DNA of 64,000 nt from assembly GCF_027579695.1 (NCBI RefSeq), contig NC_083577.1:32539198-32603197 (forward strand), read 5' to 3'. Position numbers and translations under genes: made by a program. The notes beneath the pieces are model-generated. The model ran no database searches, was not told the DNA's origin, and saw only the letters and a list, made by a program, of their open reading frames with translations. Shown one piece after another: positions 1 to 11,299 of this stretch; positions within the stretch are counted from its first letter, which is position 1; the number at the start of each line of letters is the position of its first letter. This DNA comes from Neoarius graeffei. Taxonomy: Eukaryota; Chordata; Actinopteri; Siluriformes; Ariidae.

Positions 1-306
1 CTTTATATATAACTTTATATATATAATGATGGCAAACCATCCTGGCCCAGATTCAGCAAAACAGGCCCAAACCATGAGACTACCACCACCATGTTTCACA
101 GATGGGATAAGGTTCTTATGCTGGAATGCAGTGTTTTCCTTTCTCCAAACATAACGCTTCTCATTTAAACCAAAAAGTTCTATTTTGGTCTCTATCATCC
201 ACAAAACATCTCTAAAGAGTTTGGACTCCACCAATCTGACAGATTGTATACAAATGGAGGAAATTCAAGACCATTGTTACCCTCCCCAGGAGTGGTCGAC
301 CAAAAA
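1..306. mobile_element. Rearranged Tc1-like transposon fragments
   Basis: Bases about 27-213 closely match 1571-1757, part of the minus-strand Tc1-like transposase gene of the neighbouring element. Bases about 214-306 match the reverse complement of 2024-2117, the helix-turn-helix part of the same gene. Two pieces of one transposase are therefore joined head to head in opposite orientations, and the middle is missing. No intact reading frame remains. The fragment lies just outside the palindrome arm that starts near 314. Confidence 0.8.
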
Positions 307-313
307 AGATATA

Positions 314-571
314 TTCCATTCAGCTAGCATGACATTGAATGAGTCGAAAGACAAGTTCAGTGTCATGCTAGCTGAATGGAATATATTCGAGACCACTCAA
401 AGCCAGCCAATATTAAATTGTGCAATACCCATTACCATGTGTGATACCCTTCACAAGTGCTCAATGCATGTTGTGAATGTCTGTGCATATTTTTTGTTTG
501 CAAGTTGTCCATTTTGTAAACCCTTGTGTTTGTACATCATGCTTGTAAATCGTGTCTCTTATGAGGTATAC
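314..571 (+). repeat. Left arm of a split long palindrome
   Basis: Bases 361-571 are about 97% identical to the reverse complement of 10728-10945. The arms meet at a TA, and the Tc1 element 572-10727 lies exactly between them. The outer tip also forms a small hairpin: 314-335 pairs with 360-381 around a loop of about 25 bases. I do not recognise the family. It could be a foldback or MITE-type element into which the Tc1 jumped. Confidence 0.75.
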
Positions 572-720
572 AGTGGTGCTTGAAAGTTTGTAAACCCTTT
601 AGAATTTTCTATATTTCTGCATAAATGACCTAAAAGATCAGATTTTCACAAAAGTCCAAGAAGTAGATAAAGAGAACCCAGTTAAGCAAATGAAATAAAA
701 ATATTATACTTGGTCATTTA

Positions 721-1103
721 TTCCATCTCATCTCATCTCAATGTCTCTAGCCGCTTTATCCTGTTCTACAGGGTCGCAGGCAAGCTGGAGCCTATCCCAG
801 CTGACTACGGGCGAAAGGCGGGTACACCCTGGACAAGTCGCCAGGTCATCACAGGGCTGACACATAGACACAGACACCCATTCACACTCACATTCACACC
901 TACGGTAAATTTAGGTTCACCAGTTAACCTAACCTGCATGTCTTTGGACTGTGGGGGAAACCGGAGCACCCGGAGGAAACCCACGCAGACACGGGGAGAA
1001 CATGCAAATTCCGCACAGAAAGGCCCTCGCCGGCCGCGGGGCTCAAACCCGGACCTTCTTGCTGTGAGGCGACAGCGCTAACCACTACACCACCGTGCTG
1101 CCC
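721..1103 (-). mobile_element. Full-length V-SINE (tRNA-derived)
   Basis: On the minus strand the element starts with a tRNA-like head (A-box-like GTAGTGGTTAGCG, B-box-like GGGTTTGAGCCC). The conserved V-SINE-type core follows (mirror of TTGGACTGTGGGGGAAACCG), and it ends in a short (GAGAT) tail. It is flanked by a 10-bp target duplication with one mismatch, TGGTCATTTA (711-720) and TGGTCGTTTA (1104-1113), inside the Tc1 terminal repeat. Other copies lie at 40731-40909 and 46491-47480. The head is SINE sequence and should not be scored as a tRNA gene. Confidence 0.85.
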
Positions 1104-1178
1104 TGGTCGTTTATTTATTGAGGAAAATGATCCAATATTACATATATGTGAGTGGCAAAAGTATGTGAACCTTTGCTT

Positions 1179-2202
1179 TCAGTACCTGGTGTGACCCCCT
1201 TGTGTAGCAATAACTGCAACTAAACGTTTCCAGTAACTGTTGTTCAGTCCTGCACACTGGCTTGGAGGAATTTTAGCCCATTCCTCCAGACAGAACAGCT
1301 TCAACTCTGGGATGTTGGTGGGTTTCCTCACATGAACTGCTCGCTTCAGGTCCTTCCACAACATTTTGATTGGATTAAGGTCAGGACTTTGACTTCGCCA
1401 TTCCAAAACGTTAACTTTATTCTTCTTTAATCATTCTTTGGTAGAACGACTTGTGTGCTTAGGGTCGTTGTCCTGCTGCATGACCCACCTTCTCTTGAGA
1501 TTCAGTTCATGGACAGATGTCCTGGCATTCTCCTTTAGAATTTGCTGGTATAATTCAGAATTCATCGTTACATCAATGATGGCAAGCAGTCCTGGCCCAG
1601 ATGCAGCAAAACAGGCCCAAACCATGATACTACCACCACCATGTTTCACAGATGGGATAAGGTTCTTATGCTGGAATGCAGTGTTTTCCTTTCTCCAAAC
1701 ATAGCGCTTCTCATTTAAACCAAAAAGTTCTATTTTAATCTCATCCATCCACAGAACATTTTTCTAATAGCCTTCTGGCTCGTCCACGTATTCTTTAGCA
1801 AACTGTAGACGAGCAGCAATGTTCTTTTTGGAGAGCACTGGCTTTCTCCTTGCAACCCTGCCATGCACACCATTATTGTTCAGTGTTCTCCTGATGGTGG
1901 ACTCATGAACATTAACATTAGCCAGTGTGAGAGAGGCCTTCAGTTGCTTAGAAGTTACCCTGGGGTCCTTTGTGACCTTGCCAACTATTACATGCCTTGC
2001 TCTTGGAGTGATCTTTGTTGGTTGACCACTCCTGGGGAGGGTAACAATGGTCTTGAATTTCTTCCATTTGTACACAATCTGTCTGACTGTGGATTGGTAG
2101 AGTCCAAACTCTTTAGAGATGGTTTTGTAACCTTTTCCAGCCTGATGAGCATCAACAACGCTTTTTCTGAGCTCCTCAGAAATCTCCTTTGTTCGTGCCA
2201 TG
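1179..2202 (-). pseudogene. Tc1-like transposase, inactivated
   Basis: The protein begins MARTKEISEELRK at 2202. An N-terminal helix-turn-helix region (residues about 1-110, with QSTVRQIVYKWKKF) is followed by the catalytic domain. Family transposases are about 340 residues with a DD34E triad. Here the frame is broken by a stop near 1764 and by a frame change near 1430. The first aspartate (WMDEIKIELFG) and the second (QQDNDPKHTS) remain. The third catalytic position reads DLNPIKMLW where active relatives have DLNPIENLW, so lysine replaces the essential glutamate. It can be at best a binding-site donor. Confidence 0.88.
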
Positions 2203-3689
2203 ATACACTTCCACAAACATGTGTTGTGAAGATCAGACTTTGATAGATCCCTGTTCTTTAAATAAAACAGGGTGCCCACTCACACCTGATTTGTCATCCC
2301 ATTGTTTGAAAATGCCTGACTCTAATTTCACCTTCAAATTAACTGCTAATCCCAGAGGTTCACATACTTTTGCCACTCACAGATATGTAATACCCCAGAT
2401 AGCAGAGGGACGTTGAAACGGCGCCGATTCTTGGTCAGAATGGTCGGTTTCCGTCGTAAGTCAGAAAATCAACGCTGAAACGGCGCCATGAAACGTCGAT
2501 TTCTCCGCCGTCGGAGAAGGTCGATTTATCACTGTTGAATCATCGTGGGTAAAGGTTGATCTGTCGACCATCAGAGAAGGTCGAATATACGATGTTGAAC
2601 CATCGTCACTTTTGCCGGCCAGTTTTCAACATTGGTAGGATGAGCAACTAATTGTTCAGAATATAAATTGCCACTGTTTGTCTTATCCTGCTTACACATA
2701 GATACGAGTAAATGATATAAGTGATAATGATAAGTAAATGATAAAAAAAAGAACAAAAACCAGCTTACTTTCTTAACTCAGCAATGGATTTGACCTATCT
2801 TTGAAAGTTTTTTTGCAAATAACTTAACATTTCCAAGATGATCATAAATTAATTCTAATTTATAATTATAATTATAATTTATAATTTATAATTATAATTA
2901 TTTAATTCATAATGTCCCATAATGCAGTGCGATTACCACTGCTGTTTACTGGATGACGTCATTTTCGTTATATACCTGGGTGCACGTGAAACTCCCACCA
3001 CTCGGTTGGATCGCGACTCTCTTGTGGATCGGCCTGCTGTTACGCTTGGACCATTGAAACAACATTGAGAAAAACACTGGACCACGCTACATTTTCATTC
3101 ATCCCTGGACATCTGGTACGTACCATTATTCAGTCACTATTAATAAAGGGAATTTCGAATACAATTTCAAGCAGTTTAAGAAGTTATGATGAACTTCAGT
3201 CATATCACGCGTTGGAGAAATTTCCCTCAACTAGTATCCATTTGAAACAACAACAATGCAGATGCATTATTCAATCGAAAAACGAGTCGAAGTACTTGTC
3301 TTGTTGGAGTGAAAACTTAGCGTTGGAGTGAAAACTTAGCGTTTAAATCCAGCATGTAGGCCTAGGTCGCATGTCGTTTTGAGCTGACCTGTTTTGTGTA
3401 GCCATGGGTCGCGCCTCGCAGCCATGAACTTTAAAGATTATCCAGGCTACCAACGCTTCTGTAGTGACCACTTTGTTTGAGGTACCACGAACGAAATTGC
3501 TTATATTCCCTCAACTAATACAATAAACATGCAGATGCATTGTTTAGTCGAAAACTAGTGAAAGTAGTTGTCTTGATGGAGTGAAAATAAAGCATTTCAG
3601 TCGAGTATGTAGGCCGTGGTTATAACCGGTAGCTCTATACCCGGCTTGAGGGGGTTGGGCTTTGTAACGCTATGAGTCGCAGCCATTAG

Positions 3690-5287
3690 AACAGGACTCC
3701 AGACATTGTTAAAACATTGTTGGTATTAAAACAGACCGTAGGTAATGGGGAATACTTCCATTTTGGCTTGGCAAAGGGAATTTTGTCCAAATTAAGCACC
3801 ATCCATTTACCAGATGTTATTCAAACAATAAGAGTTCAATTTAACATCGATAGTCTCCCTATTTTCAAAAGCACCAGGCTTCAGTTTTGGCCTATTTTGG
3901 CACTGATTGATTGCGATTACACCAGAACACCGTTTTTAGTTGGCATCTTTTGTGGCCCTGGAAAACCCTCCAATGTGTTTGATTATCTGACACAGTTTGT
4001 TAAAGACCTCTCTGATCTGCTTTGCAATGGGGTAACATTTGGAGGTAGAAAACTGAGGGTGGCCATTTCATCCTTCATTTGTGATGCTCCTGCTCGAGCA
4101 TTTGTAAAACAAATTAAATGCCATAATGGGTACTCCGGATGCGATAAATGCCATCAGACTGGTATTTGGCAGAAAAAAAATGACGTATCCTGAGACTGAT
4201 GTTAGGCTAAGGTCAGACGAGGAGTTTGAAAATATGGTAGATGAGGACCACCACATCAACAGAAGTCCTCTGACGGGTCTGGTGAAAATGGTGTCTGCCT
4301 TCCCAATAGATTATATGCATTTATGTTGCCTTGGCGTTATGAAAAAGTTGATACATTTTTGGATGAGGGGGAAAAACTCTACAAGGCAGCCTACAAGAGC
4401 CATTAAAGCCATCTCCGAAAAGTTAATACAGCTTCGTCCCTATACTCCAGCTGAATTTGCACGGAAACCCCGTGAACTCGCCGAAACTGATAGGTGGAAA
4501 GCGGCAGAGCTGCGCCAATTTATGATTTACAGTGGGCCATTAGTTCTGAGGGACATTCTTCCACAAGATCTCTATGAAAACTTCATGTTGTTTTCTGTGG
4601 CCATGTTTTTGCTACTCACACCAAACATTTCTGAAAGTATGGTTTGTTTTTCCGAAAAATTGTTAATGGCTTTTGTAAAGCATTTTGGAAAGGTGTATGG
4701 TAAAGACGAGATTGTGTTTAGTGTACATCAAACAATACATCTGACACATGAGTACCGCCAGTATGGTTCCCGAGACATCATCCTTTCCTTACGAGAATTA
4801 TTTGGGTAAACTAAAAAAAATGCTATGCAAGCCATCTCAACCTTTACAACAGGTTGTCAAATGCCTTTCAGAGGAGCCAGTTTGTTTATTTCCACCACCA
4901 CCTACACAACCACAGTTGTTACACCCACACCAGGAGGGCCCATTACCCCAACACTTAAGTTCTGGCCAGCAATTTAAAAAAGTGCATTTCAATGATTTCT
5001 GTTTTTCTTCAAAGCAGGGCGATGATTGCCTAGTGATTAAAAATGAAATCGTAATGGTGAAAAACATAATTAAACATGGTGACTCTGTCTTTGTGGTTTA
5101 CATGAAATTCAAGAGGAGGGAGTCATATTTCCACTATCCTTGCCCCTCCACAAGCATTGGCTGCTACAGAGTATTTGGCATAGACAGCTGCCTTAACGTT
5201 GACCGGCTTGAGGTTGTCCAGGGCAAATGTGTGTTGTTCCCAGATGGAGAGACCTTTGTGGCAATCCCTCTTCGTCACCATTCGTAA
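3690..5287 (+). pseudogene. tnp2-like transposase of the EnSpm-like element
   Basis: A likely last exon starts after the acceptor ATTAG near 3690. It encodes the animal tnp2-like core: INVDGLP-type DSLPIFKSTRLQFWP, then PFLVGIFCGPGKPSN, then ICDAPARAFVK followed by a GYSGCDKC zinc-binding pair, then FPIDYMHLCCLGVMKKL, and the FPYENYLGKLKK region near the C-terminus. The frame shifts twice, first in an A8 run near 4165-4172 (just after CDKCHQTG) and again near 4770-4790. The domain order is complete, but no single frame spans it. The short upstream frames (3065-3331) show nothing recognisable. The C-terminal 120 residues look like the family's usual tail. Confidence 0.72.
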
Positions 5288-5453
5288 ACCTATATGGGAA
5301 AAAAAAACACACAAAAAAACACACACACACACACAAAGAAACACATCTTTACTTATGCATTAGAAGGAATCTGGACAGTTGGAGTACTCCAGCTGGATGG
5401 CAGGCACTAACTATCCTTTCCATGGAGTACTTTTTTTATTTTTTTTATTATAG

Positions 5454-8400
5454 ATGGCACAGATTTGGAAAGTTGTGGAATTCCAAGACCGGAGTGCAGC
5501 AGTTGTGTCGTCCAGCTGGGTGGTAGATGTTGACGGAGAAGTGGGATGCTACTGGCCACCCTTTGGCGGAAACAAAGCTGTGAAGGCCGCCATGAACTGC
5601 ACCCCCCGGGACAAGGATGGCGATTCCATCAAAAAATAAGGGTGCTGGCAACCTGTGGTGAGCTGCATAGCTACTTCATTAAACCAATGACAATACTTCA
5701 ATACTGCATTAAGCCAATTTCATTAAGACTGCCTTCCCTTTCAGGCACCTTTGCCAAAGCAAGACATTACCTGACCCGATCGCTTGAGGAAGGCTGCCTT
5801 ACAGCAGACCTGCAATCGGATGATGGTGAGATGGGGCCAAGGAAAAGACGGTAAAAGTGTTTTCTTTTTTAAAGCACAACTTGCAGTTATAAGTTCAATT
5901 ACGGTTTCGTTTGTGTTTTGAGCTGTGTCAGTAAGGTCCTGGGTTTATTTTAAAGACCAAACAAAAGGTATTTGGAGGAGGACAGCGAGGAGGACAGCGA
6001 GGAGGAGGCAGGACCAAGCCGTAGGGGGAGGAGGCCACCATCTATTGACGCCACTCAGCTGGACAGCGAGTGGCAATTCCCCTCCCTTAATGAAGGTGAC
6101 TATCTGTACCACTTGTTGTTGTTGTTCTACTAAAGACCTAGAAGTTGTCTGAAATAATAATGCTTTCATTTCCGTCTTCAGACACCCAGCCAGGCCTGTT
6201 TCTTCACAGCCAGCATTAACTCATGGTAACTATGCATTTCCTTTATTTATGCCAGAAATTAAAATACCAATGAGTAAGTGAAGATATGTTTTGATCAACT
6301 GACTACTTACTATTTTTCAGATTCACCGTCGTCAGAAACCCCGCCAGGCCCTTTCCTTCACAGCCAGCCACTAACCCATGGTAACTATGCATTGCCTTGA
6401 TTTATGCCATAAACGACTAAAAAACAAAACAAAACAACAAACAAATATCTATGTAGATGCGTTTTGATCAACTGACTATACAATTTTTCAGATTCACCCC
6501 AGCCACGTCACCGCTTCCATGGTAAGTCAAAGAGGAACTCAATCAATCAACATGAAAATTGTGAATTTAGAGCAGAAATTAAATTAAGGCGCACCTTGAA
6601 GTGAACTAAATTGTACTCTCTGATATTTCAGTCACACCTCTGCCATCGCAACAGGGGAACAATCAGTTGCTGCGTGGTGAGTCCACAACTGTAATCACTG
6701 GTCATAAATGACCAGCAATGTGAAATAAAAGTCCTAATGTTTGGTGTTACTTAACAGACATGGGCCTCAGCACCGTCATTGCTCTCCTTGGCCAGCTGAG
6801 GGAGGAAAACTGACTGCTTACTATTTTTCAGATTCACCGTCGTCAGAAACCCCGCCAGGCCCTTTCCTTCACAGCCAGCCACTAACCCATGGTAACTATG
6901 CATTGCCTTGATTTATGCCAAAAACGACAAAAAACAACAAAACGACAAACAAATATCTATGTAGATGCATTTTGATCAACTGACTATACAATTTCAGATT
7001 CACCCCAGCCACGTCACCGCTTCCATGGTAAGTCAAAGAGGAAATCAATCAATCAACATGAAAATTGTGAATTTAGAACAGAAATTAATTAAGGCGCACC
7101 TTGAAGTGAACTAAATTGTACTCTCTGATATTTCAGCCACACCTCTGCCATCGCAACAGGGGAACAATCAGTTGCTGCGTGGTGAGTCATCAACTGTAAT
7201 CACTGTTCAAAAATGACCAGCAATATGAAATAAAAGTCCTAATGTTTGGTGTTACTTAACAGACATGGGCATCAGCACAGTCATCGCTCTCCTTGGCCAG
7301 CTGAGGGAGGAAAACAGGGAGCTGAAGGGGGAAGTAGGAAGGCTGGCGCAAGAGGTCAGGGCCCTAAGGAGAGAGATGGGGAGACAAGACACACCCCAGA
7401 CATCGCCCCTAATCAAGCTCCCACTCTCCACCATGGAGGAGTTTTTGGCAGCAGAGGCCCTGGTGAAGGAAGATGCCAAACAAAAGCAGCTAATGGTACT
7501 TATTGAGTCTTACCTTTCCTTTCCAGTCATCTGCAACACCTGCAAAAAGAAACACAAATACTTAATATCATTGTGAATCAATGAAACAATGATAAACACT
7601 GAATACTTTCTCATTATTGTCTTCATGCTACATTTTATTCTATCAGGTGTCTACCTTAGCCCTTTGTGGAGGAACCGACGTAGGGGTCACAGTGAGGCGG
7701 ATGCTGCGTAGCCTCCTGGTCAACAGCTTGGCCAGCCAATTTAACTGGGCTGGAAAGGGGGAAAAAACTGCGTTTAAGGACACCAAGATCCATGATGTCC
7801 TGTTTGGTAGGTTATGCATGTGCACAAAGCTGTAAAAGAGGGTAAAATAGTAAGCTGTCACAAGTACTTGCACACTACTTCTAAACGTTCTTTGATAACT
7901 CCTTCACTAACTGTAACATTACGATTATAACGACAACGACAAACATATTGTGAAAGATGCAAAGGATTAAAAAGGATTAAGAAACTCACCAGGCGCCTTA
8001 CTCAGAAAAAGCAGGTGTGCAGGCAAGTCCAGGGAGGCTGACTGAGTGACGAACGGTCCGGTAGTGGCATTTCTATTTCCGCTTTGTGTCAATGGGGAAA
8101 TTAAATTTTTTTTTTTAATCCCGTTTAAATTGTCACAAGATTCACATCTATGGTTTCTGATTTTTACATATATTTTCTGTACTAGTACCATTACTTGCCA
8201 CCTACCACTAGAGTGTGACGTGCATAGTCTTAACAACTCAAACTTTAACAATTATCACCATGCAAAGTCTCAATGTTTTGTTCTTTTTCTTTCAGATGCT
8301 CTACAAAAGCAGCTGCCAGGGAGCACACACGCTACTTTTAGTGACGCAATCAAGAAGTGGCTTAAGTATGCGCCAGAGAGAGAGGGAGGGATGAGGAGAC

Positions 8401-8540
8401 GTGAGGTAGGGTGGCATTTAGAAACCCATAGCCTACTGCTGACTTTCTTTATCAATGCTGCATCAAATTAATTTTGGTTATGTTTTTCTGTTTCCATGTA
8501 CAGGTGTCTGCGCCACAGGAGGAATATAGGCCACAATTAT
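5454..8540 (+). CDS. DUF4806-domain protein encoded by the EnSpm-like element (spliced, disrupted)
   Basis: A multi-exon plus-strand gene follows the transposase. Exon 1 begins MAQIWKVVEF (5454) and ends near 5655. Further exons lie about 5745-5852 (AKARHYLTRSLEEG), 5970-6090 (acidic EEDSEEDSEEE), several very short exons to 7260, 7262-7495 (coiled-coil-like LGQLREENRELKGEVGRL), 7647-7806 (TVRRMLRSLLVNSLASQFNW), 8296-8408 and 8504-8540. The last three carry the DUF4806 pattern (RRML...LA..FNW.GKG.K.AF) common in proteins next to tnp2-like transposases. An A-run near 5630 shifts the frame in exon 1, so this copy is probably inactive. An AATAAA-type signal lies near 8547. Its role in transposition is unknown. 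Confidence 0.65.
6300..7317 (+). repeat. Tandem duplication of about 510 bp inside the DUF4806 gene
   Basis: Bases 6300-6809 recur almost identically at 6810-7317, starting at GACTACTTACTATTTTTCAG and ending in GAGGGAGGAAAAC. Each copy holds the same small predicted exons (DSPSSETPPGPF, DSPQPRHRF, a QQGNNQLL exon and the DMG.STVIALLGQL start), so the duplication repeats a block of four exons with their splice sites. Only the second copy reads on into the long DUF4806 exon. Confidence 0.88.
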
Positions 8541-9153
8541 AAATTATAAATAAATCATAAAATGTTTCTAAGAACTTGTTCAAGTGTGTTCTGTTCCTTA
8601 TAAATGTTAAAAGTTATGCCTCATTAGATAGCTTGACAAACATTAGGAGAGGTGCATTGTTGGATGCATTTTTATATCCTGTTGTACATAAAACAGGACG
8701 TAGCCTACGCACATTGATATAAATTAAGTTTCACTTTCATGGTTGAAGTATGCATGTGTGTGTTCATCCTAGGCAAGAGCCCCGATGCTTTATTGTTAGC
8801 TAGTTTAATTTAGCCTGTTTTGCTTAATTTGTAGCCTTCCTGTTGTACATAAAACAGGAAGTAAAGTTGGATGAATCATCGCCGAAAATTAAACTATAAA
8901 TCGACCGAAATCCGTAGTTGAATAAAGGGTGAAAGGGGGTCTATTCTCTGTCAGCCACCATCCACTCTTCAACGTCGTTTCAACGCAAACTCGTATGAGC
9001 AAAGCGGTGTTGAATCAACGCCGGTGATCCACGATGATTCGACGGCGTATGGTCGAAGAACATGCCGATGATTCCCCGTTGAATCAACGCCCTTTTGCTA
9101 TCTGGGACTGGATCATTTTCTTCAATAAATAAATAAATGACCAAGTATAATAT

Positions 9154-10596
9154 GTGGCAGATCACAGAATCCAGGGACACATGTCGGCCCGGGGGCATTT
9201 TGAGTTATTGACAGATTCAGAAAGTACAGTTTCTAAGCTTTCCAATGATGCCTTCCATGTGGAGATCTGACAATATTTGAAGAATGTGTGGCCTTTTGAA
9301 AGTGTATACTTCTTAAAACAGAAAAGGGAGAAAATCGCCCTCAAAGTTTTCCATCTCAGCTACTCTGGGTGCAGGGCGGGCACATAATGGTGCTCATTTG
9401 CATGACATTAAGGAAAGCCCTACCCCCTACTAGCTAGCACGATACTACTTTCATGTAAACAAAGATCACCACGTCAATTTTCCTTCCATGCAAAGTATGC
9501 CCAACACAATTATGAAGTACAAAAATAAGTCCTAAAGTATACTTTAACGTTTTGTGGTTGAAAAATTACTCACACCGTAAGAAAGAAAGATAGCACGATG
9601 ATGACACAACTAACACAACACTAGTTTCATGTAATGCCTCGGTCACAACCGGCCGTATGTGCTCCTACAGCTGGTCTACATGCAAAAACCGCAAGAAACA
9701 CACGGAGAGCGCGCATGAAACACACGAGAGCGCGCGTGTGACGTGCTGATTTTCGAGCCGCAGACTGGCCGCAGAGGTTCTTTGTCATGTCAAACAAACT
9801 CTACGGGCGCTTACGTTTTTTTCAGGTTGCAAGACAAACTTACGGCCAACGCGCGTCTTTCTCCGTGAAAAAAAAAAAACGCAGTGATTTGGGAAACGCC
9901 AAAAATCACACGGCCAAAAAATCATACGTCCGGTTGTGACCTAGGCTTAACCAAACCACAACACTCTCCGTTACATGCACAAATAACCACACAGCCTTAG
10001 ATTAATAAACTTACCCCATCAGAAAGAGAAACGGCGCCTTGCACACACCAATGCCTCCGATGGAATGTAATCCTAGAACGGTCCGTGTATCATCCGATCA
10101 TTCAAGTATTCCATTCAATCTGGAAAACGAGGTTGCGTTTTTTTTTTGCTAGAAATGGTTATCTCCGATGTAAATACCGAGTGTCTGTTTGCTTCGCGGT
10201 GTGTCACCTCCTCTGCGCTCTGTTTAGTAACTCATTCCATAGTGAAATCACACGCCTGTATGCAGTTAAGTAGCCATGTGCTCAACTCAGATCATACAGC
10301 TGATTCGCGGAAAAAAATATGACTTAAATCATCATGTGAATGGCCCATATGGTAATTTACCCACACACCCCAGCAGGCTACAGACCTGACAAAAACGAAA
10401 CAATTTGCAACAAAAAATGTATGCTTTTCCAACAAAACAATCTATTATCTGAAATACTGATTGCATTCTTCAAGATCTCAACTTGCACATGATGGAAAAA
10501 AACAAAAATCACAAATTTAAAAAAAAAGTGCTTCTTTTGCGATTATCTCGGATTCATTTCGGCCGACATGTGTCCCTGGATTCGGTGAGGGGTCAC
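9154..10596. mobile_element. Non-autonomous DNA transposon in the Tc1 right end
   Basis: The termini are imperfect inverted repeats that become near perfect about 13 bases in (GAATCCAGGGACACATGT near 9167 and inverted near 10565). The Tc1 terminal repeat stops at 9153 and resumes at 10597, and ATAT is duplicated on both sides (9150-9153 and 10597-10600). No coding frame is credible. A 4-bp target duplication does not fit hAT or Harbinger, and I leave the superfamily open. Confidence 0.7.
9635..9947. mobile_element. 313-bp MITE with TAA duplication
   Basis: The inverted ends are GGTCACAACCGG-CGTATG (left, from 9635) and its mirror ending ACCTAGGCT (right, to 9947). The flanks are TAA (9632-9634) and TAA (9948-9950), which suits a PIF/Harbinger-type MITE. 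It is nested inside the element 9154-10596. The interior is GC-rich and contains no gene. Confidence 0.7.
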
Positions 10597-10727
10597 ATAT
10601 TTTTGTCTCACTTGTTTAACTGGTTTATCTTTGTCTACTTTTAGGACTTGTGTGAAGATCTGATGATGTTTTAGGTTATATTTATGCAGAAATATAGAAA
10701 ATTCTAAAGGGTTCACAAACTTTCAAG

Positions 10728-10965
10728 CACCTGTATACCTCATAAGGTACATGATTTACAAGCATGATGTACAAACACAAGGGTTTACAAAATGGATAAC
10801 TTGCAAACAAAAAAGATGCACAGACATTCACAACATGCATTGAGCACTTGTGAAGGGTATTACACATGGTAATGGGTATTGCACAATTTAATATTGGCTG
10901 GCTTTGAGTGGTCTCGAATATATTCCATTCAGCTAGCATGACAGTCGTCAATGTCATGCTAGCTG
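10728..10965 (-). repeat. Right arm of the split palindrome
   Basis: This arm mirrors 361-571, starting TATACCTCATAAG right after the Tc1 end. Its outer tip also holds a hairpin (CAGCTAGCATGACA and its complement around an 8-base loop, about 10932-10967). Together the arms show that the Tc1 target was the central TA of a palindrome of about 430 bp. Confidence 0.75.
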
Positions 10966-11290
10966 TTGCATTGATGCTACAGTGTGTACTGACTGGTAGA
11001 GCTCAAGAGGCCTACTCAGCATTACTTTGGTGGATAGTCAGGATTATACTAAAGTGCCCATACTGAAAGTGTATGAACGAGTTCCTGAACATTATAGGCA
11101 ACAGTTTAGATCGTGAAAAAAGGGTCCAAAGCAGAGCCATCTATAGAATTTGCTTGTGATTTAACTTTATTTTTCATGTTGGTGTGCATCTGCTGAGGTC
11201 ACTTAATGAGACTGTGATCTGACTGTGTTGTAACAATTTAAAAACTGTTTCTGACCATGTGGCTACCTAGATCAGTGAGCAAAAGGCACA
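10966..11290. other. Unassigned sequence
   Basis: No gene, clear repeat family or RNA gene was seen here. The open frames are short and lack recognisable motifs. Confidence 0.5.
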
Positions 11291-11299
11291 GACTGAAGC

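Larger units (their letters stand above)
2394..9106 (+). mobile_element. EnSpm/CACTA-like DNA transposon, 6.7 kb
   Basis: The element is bounded by inverted CCCAGATAGCA termini (2394-2404 and 9096-9106). It interrupts the Tc1 terminal sequence, which resumes at 9109. The flanks share a 2-bp AC (2392-2393 and 9107-9108). Subterminal regions repeat words such as GTTGAATCAACG and GAGAAGGTCGA on both sides. It encodes a tnp2-like transposase (about 3690-5287) and a spliced DUF4806 protein (5454-8540), both on the plus strand. Assignment to EnSpm rests on the transposase family. The termini lack the CAC start of classical CACTA elements, so another superfamily is possible. Confidence 0.75.
572..10727 (-). 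mobile_element. Tc1/mariner-family transposon carrying four nested insertions
   Basis: The left end begins CAGTGGTGCTTGAAAG directly after a TA, and the right end is its reverse complement (CAGGTGCTTGAAAG) followed by TA, so the TA target duplication is intact. A subterminal repeat containing GTGAGTGGCAAAAGTATGTG occurs near 1149 and inverted near 2358. The body is split by a V-SINE (721-1103), an EnSpm-like element (2394-9106) and a MITE pair (9154-10596). Removing these leaves an element of about 1.6 kb, normal for Tc1. The minus-strand transposase is inactive. Confidence 0.88.

Noticed and set aside
1043-1102. tRNA-like sequence with A and B boxes (also near 47420-47480)
   Set aside because: It is the head of a V-SINE, followed by the SINE core and tail; the cloverleaf is not intact.
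3065-3331. 88-codon frame in the EnSpm-like element
   Set aside because: No motif and no splice support into the transposase; probably untranslated leader or subterminal sequence.
7967-8251. Minus-strand 94-codon frame
   Set aside because: It covers an intron and exon of the plus-strand DUF4806 gene and has no independent support.
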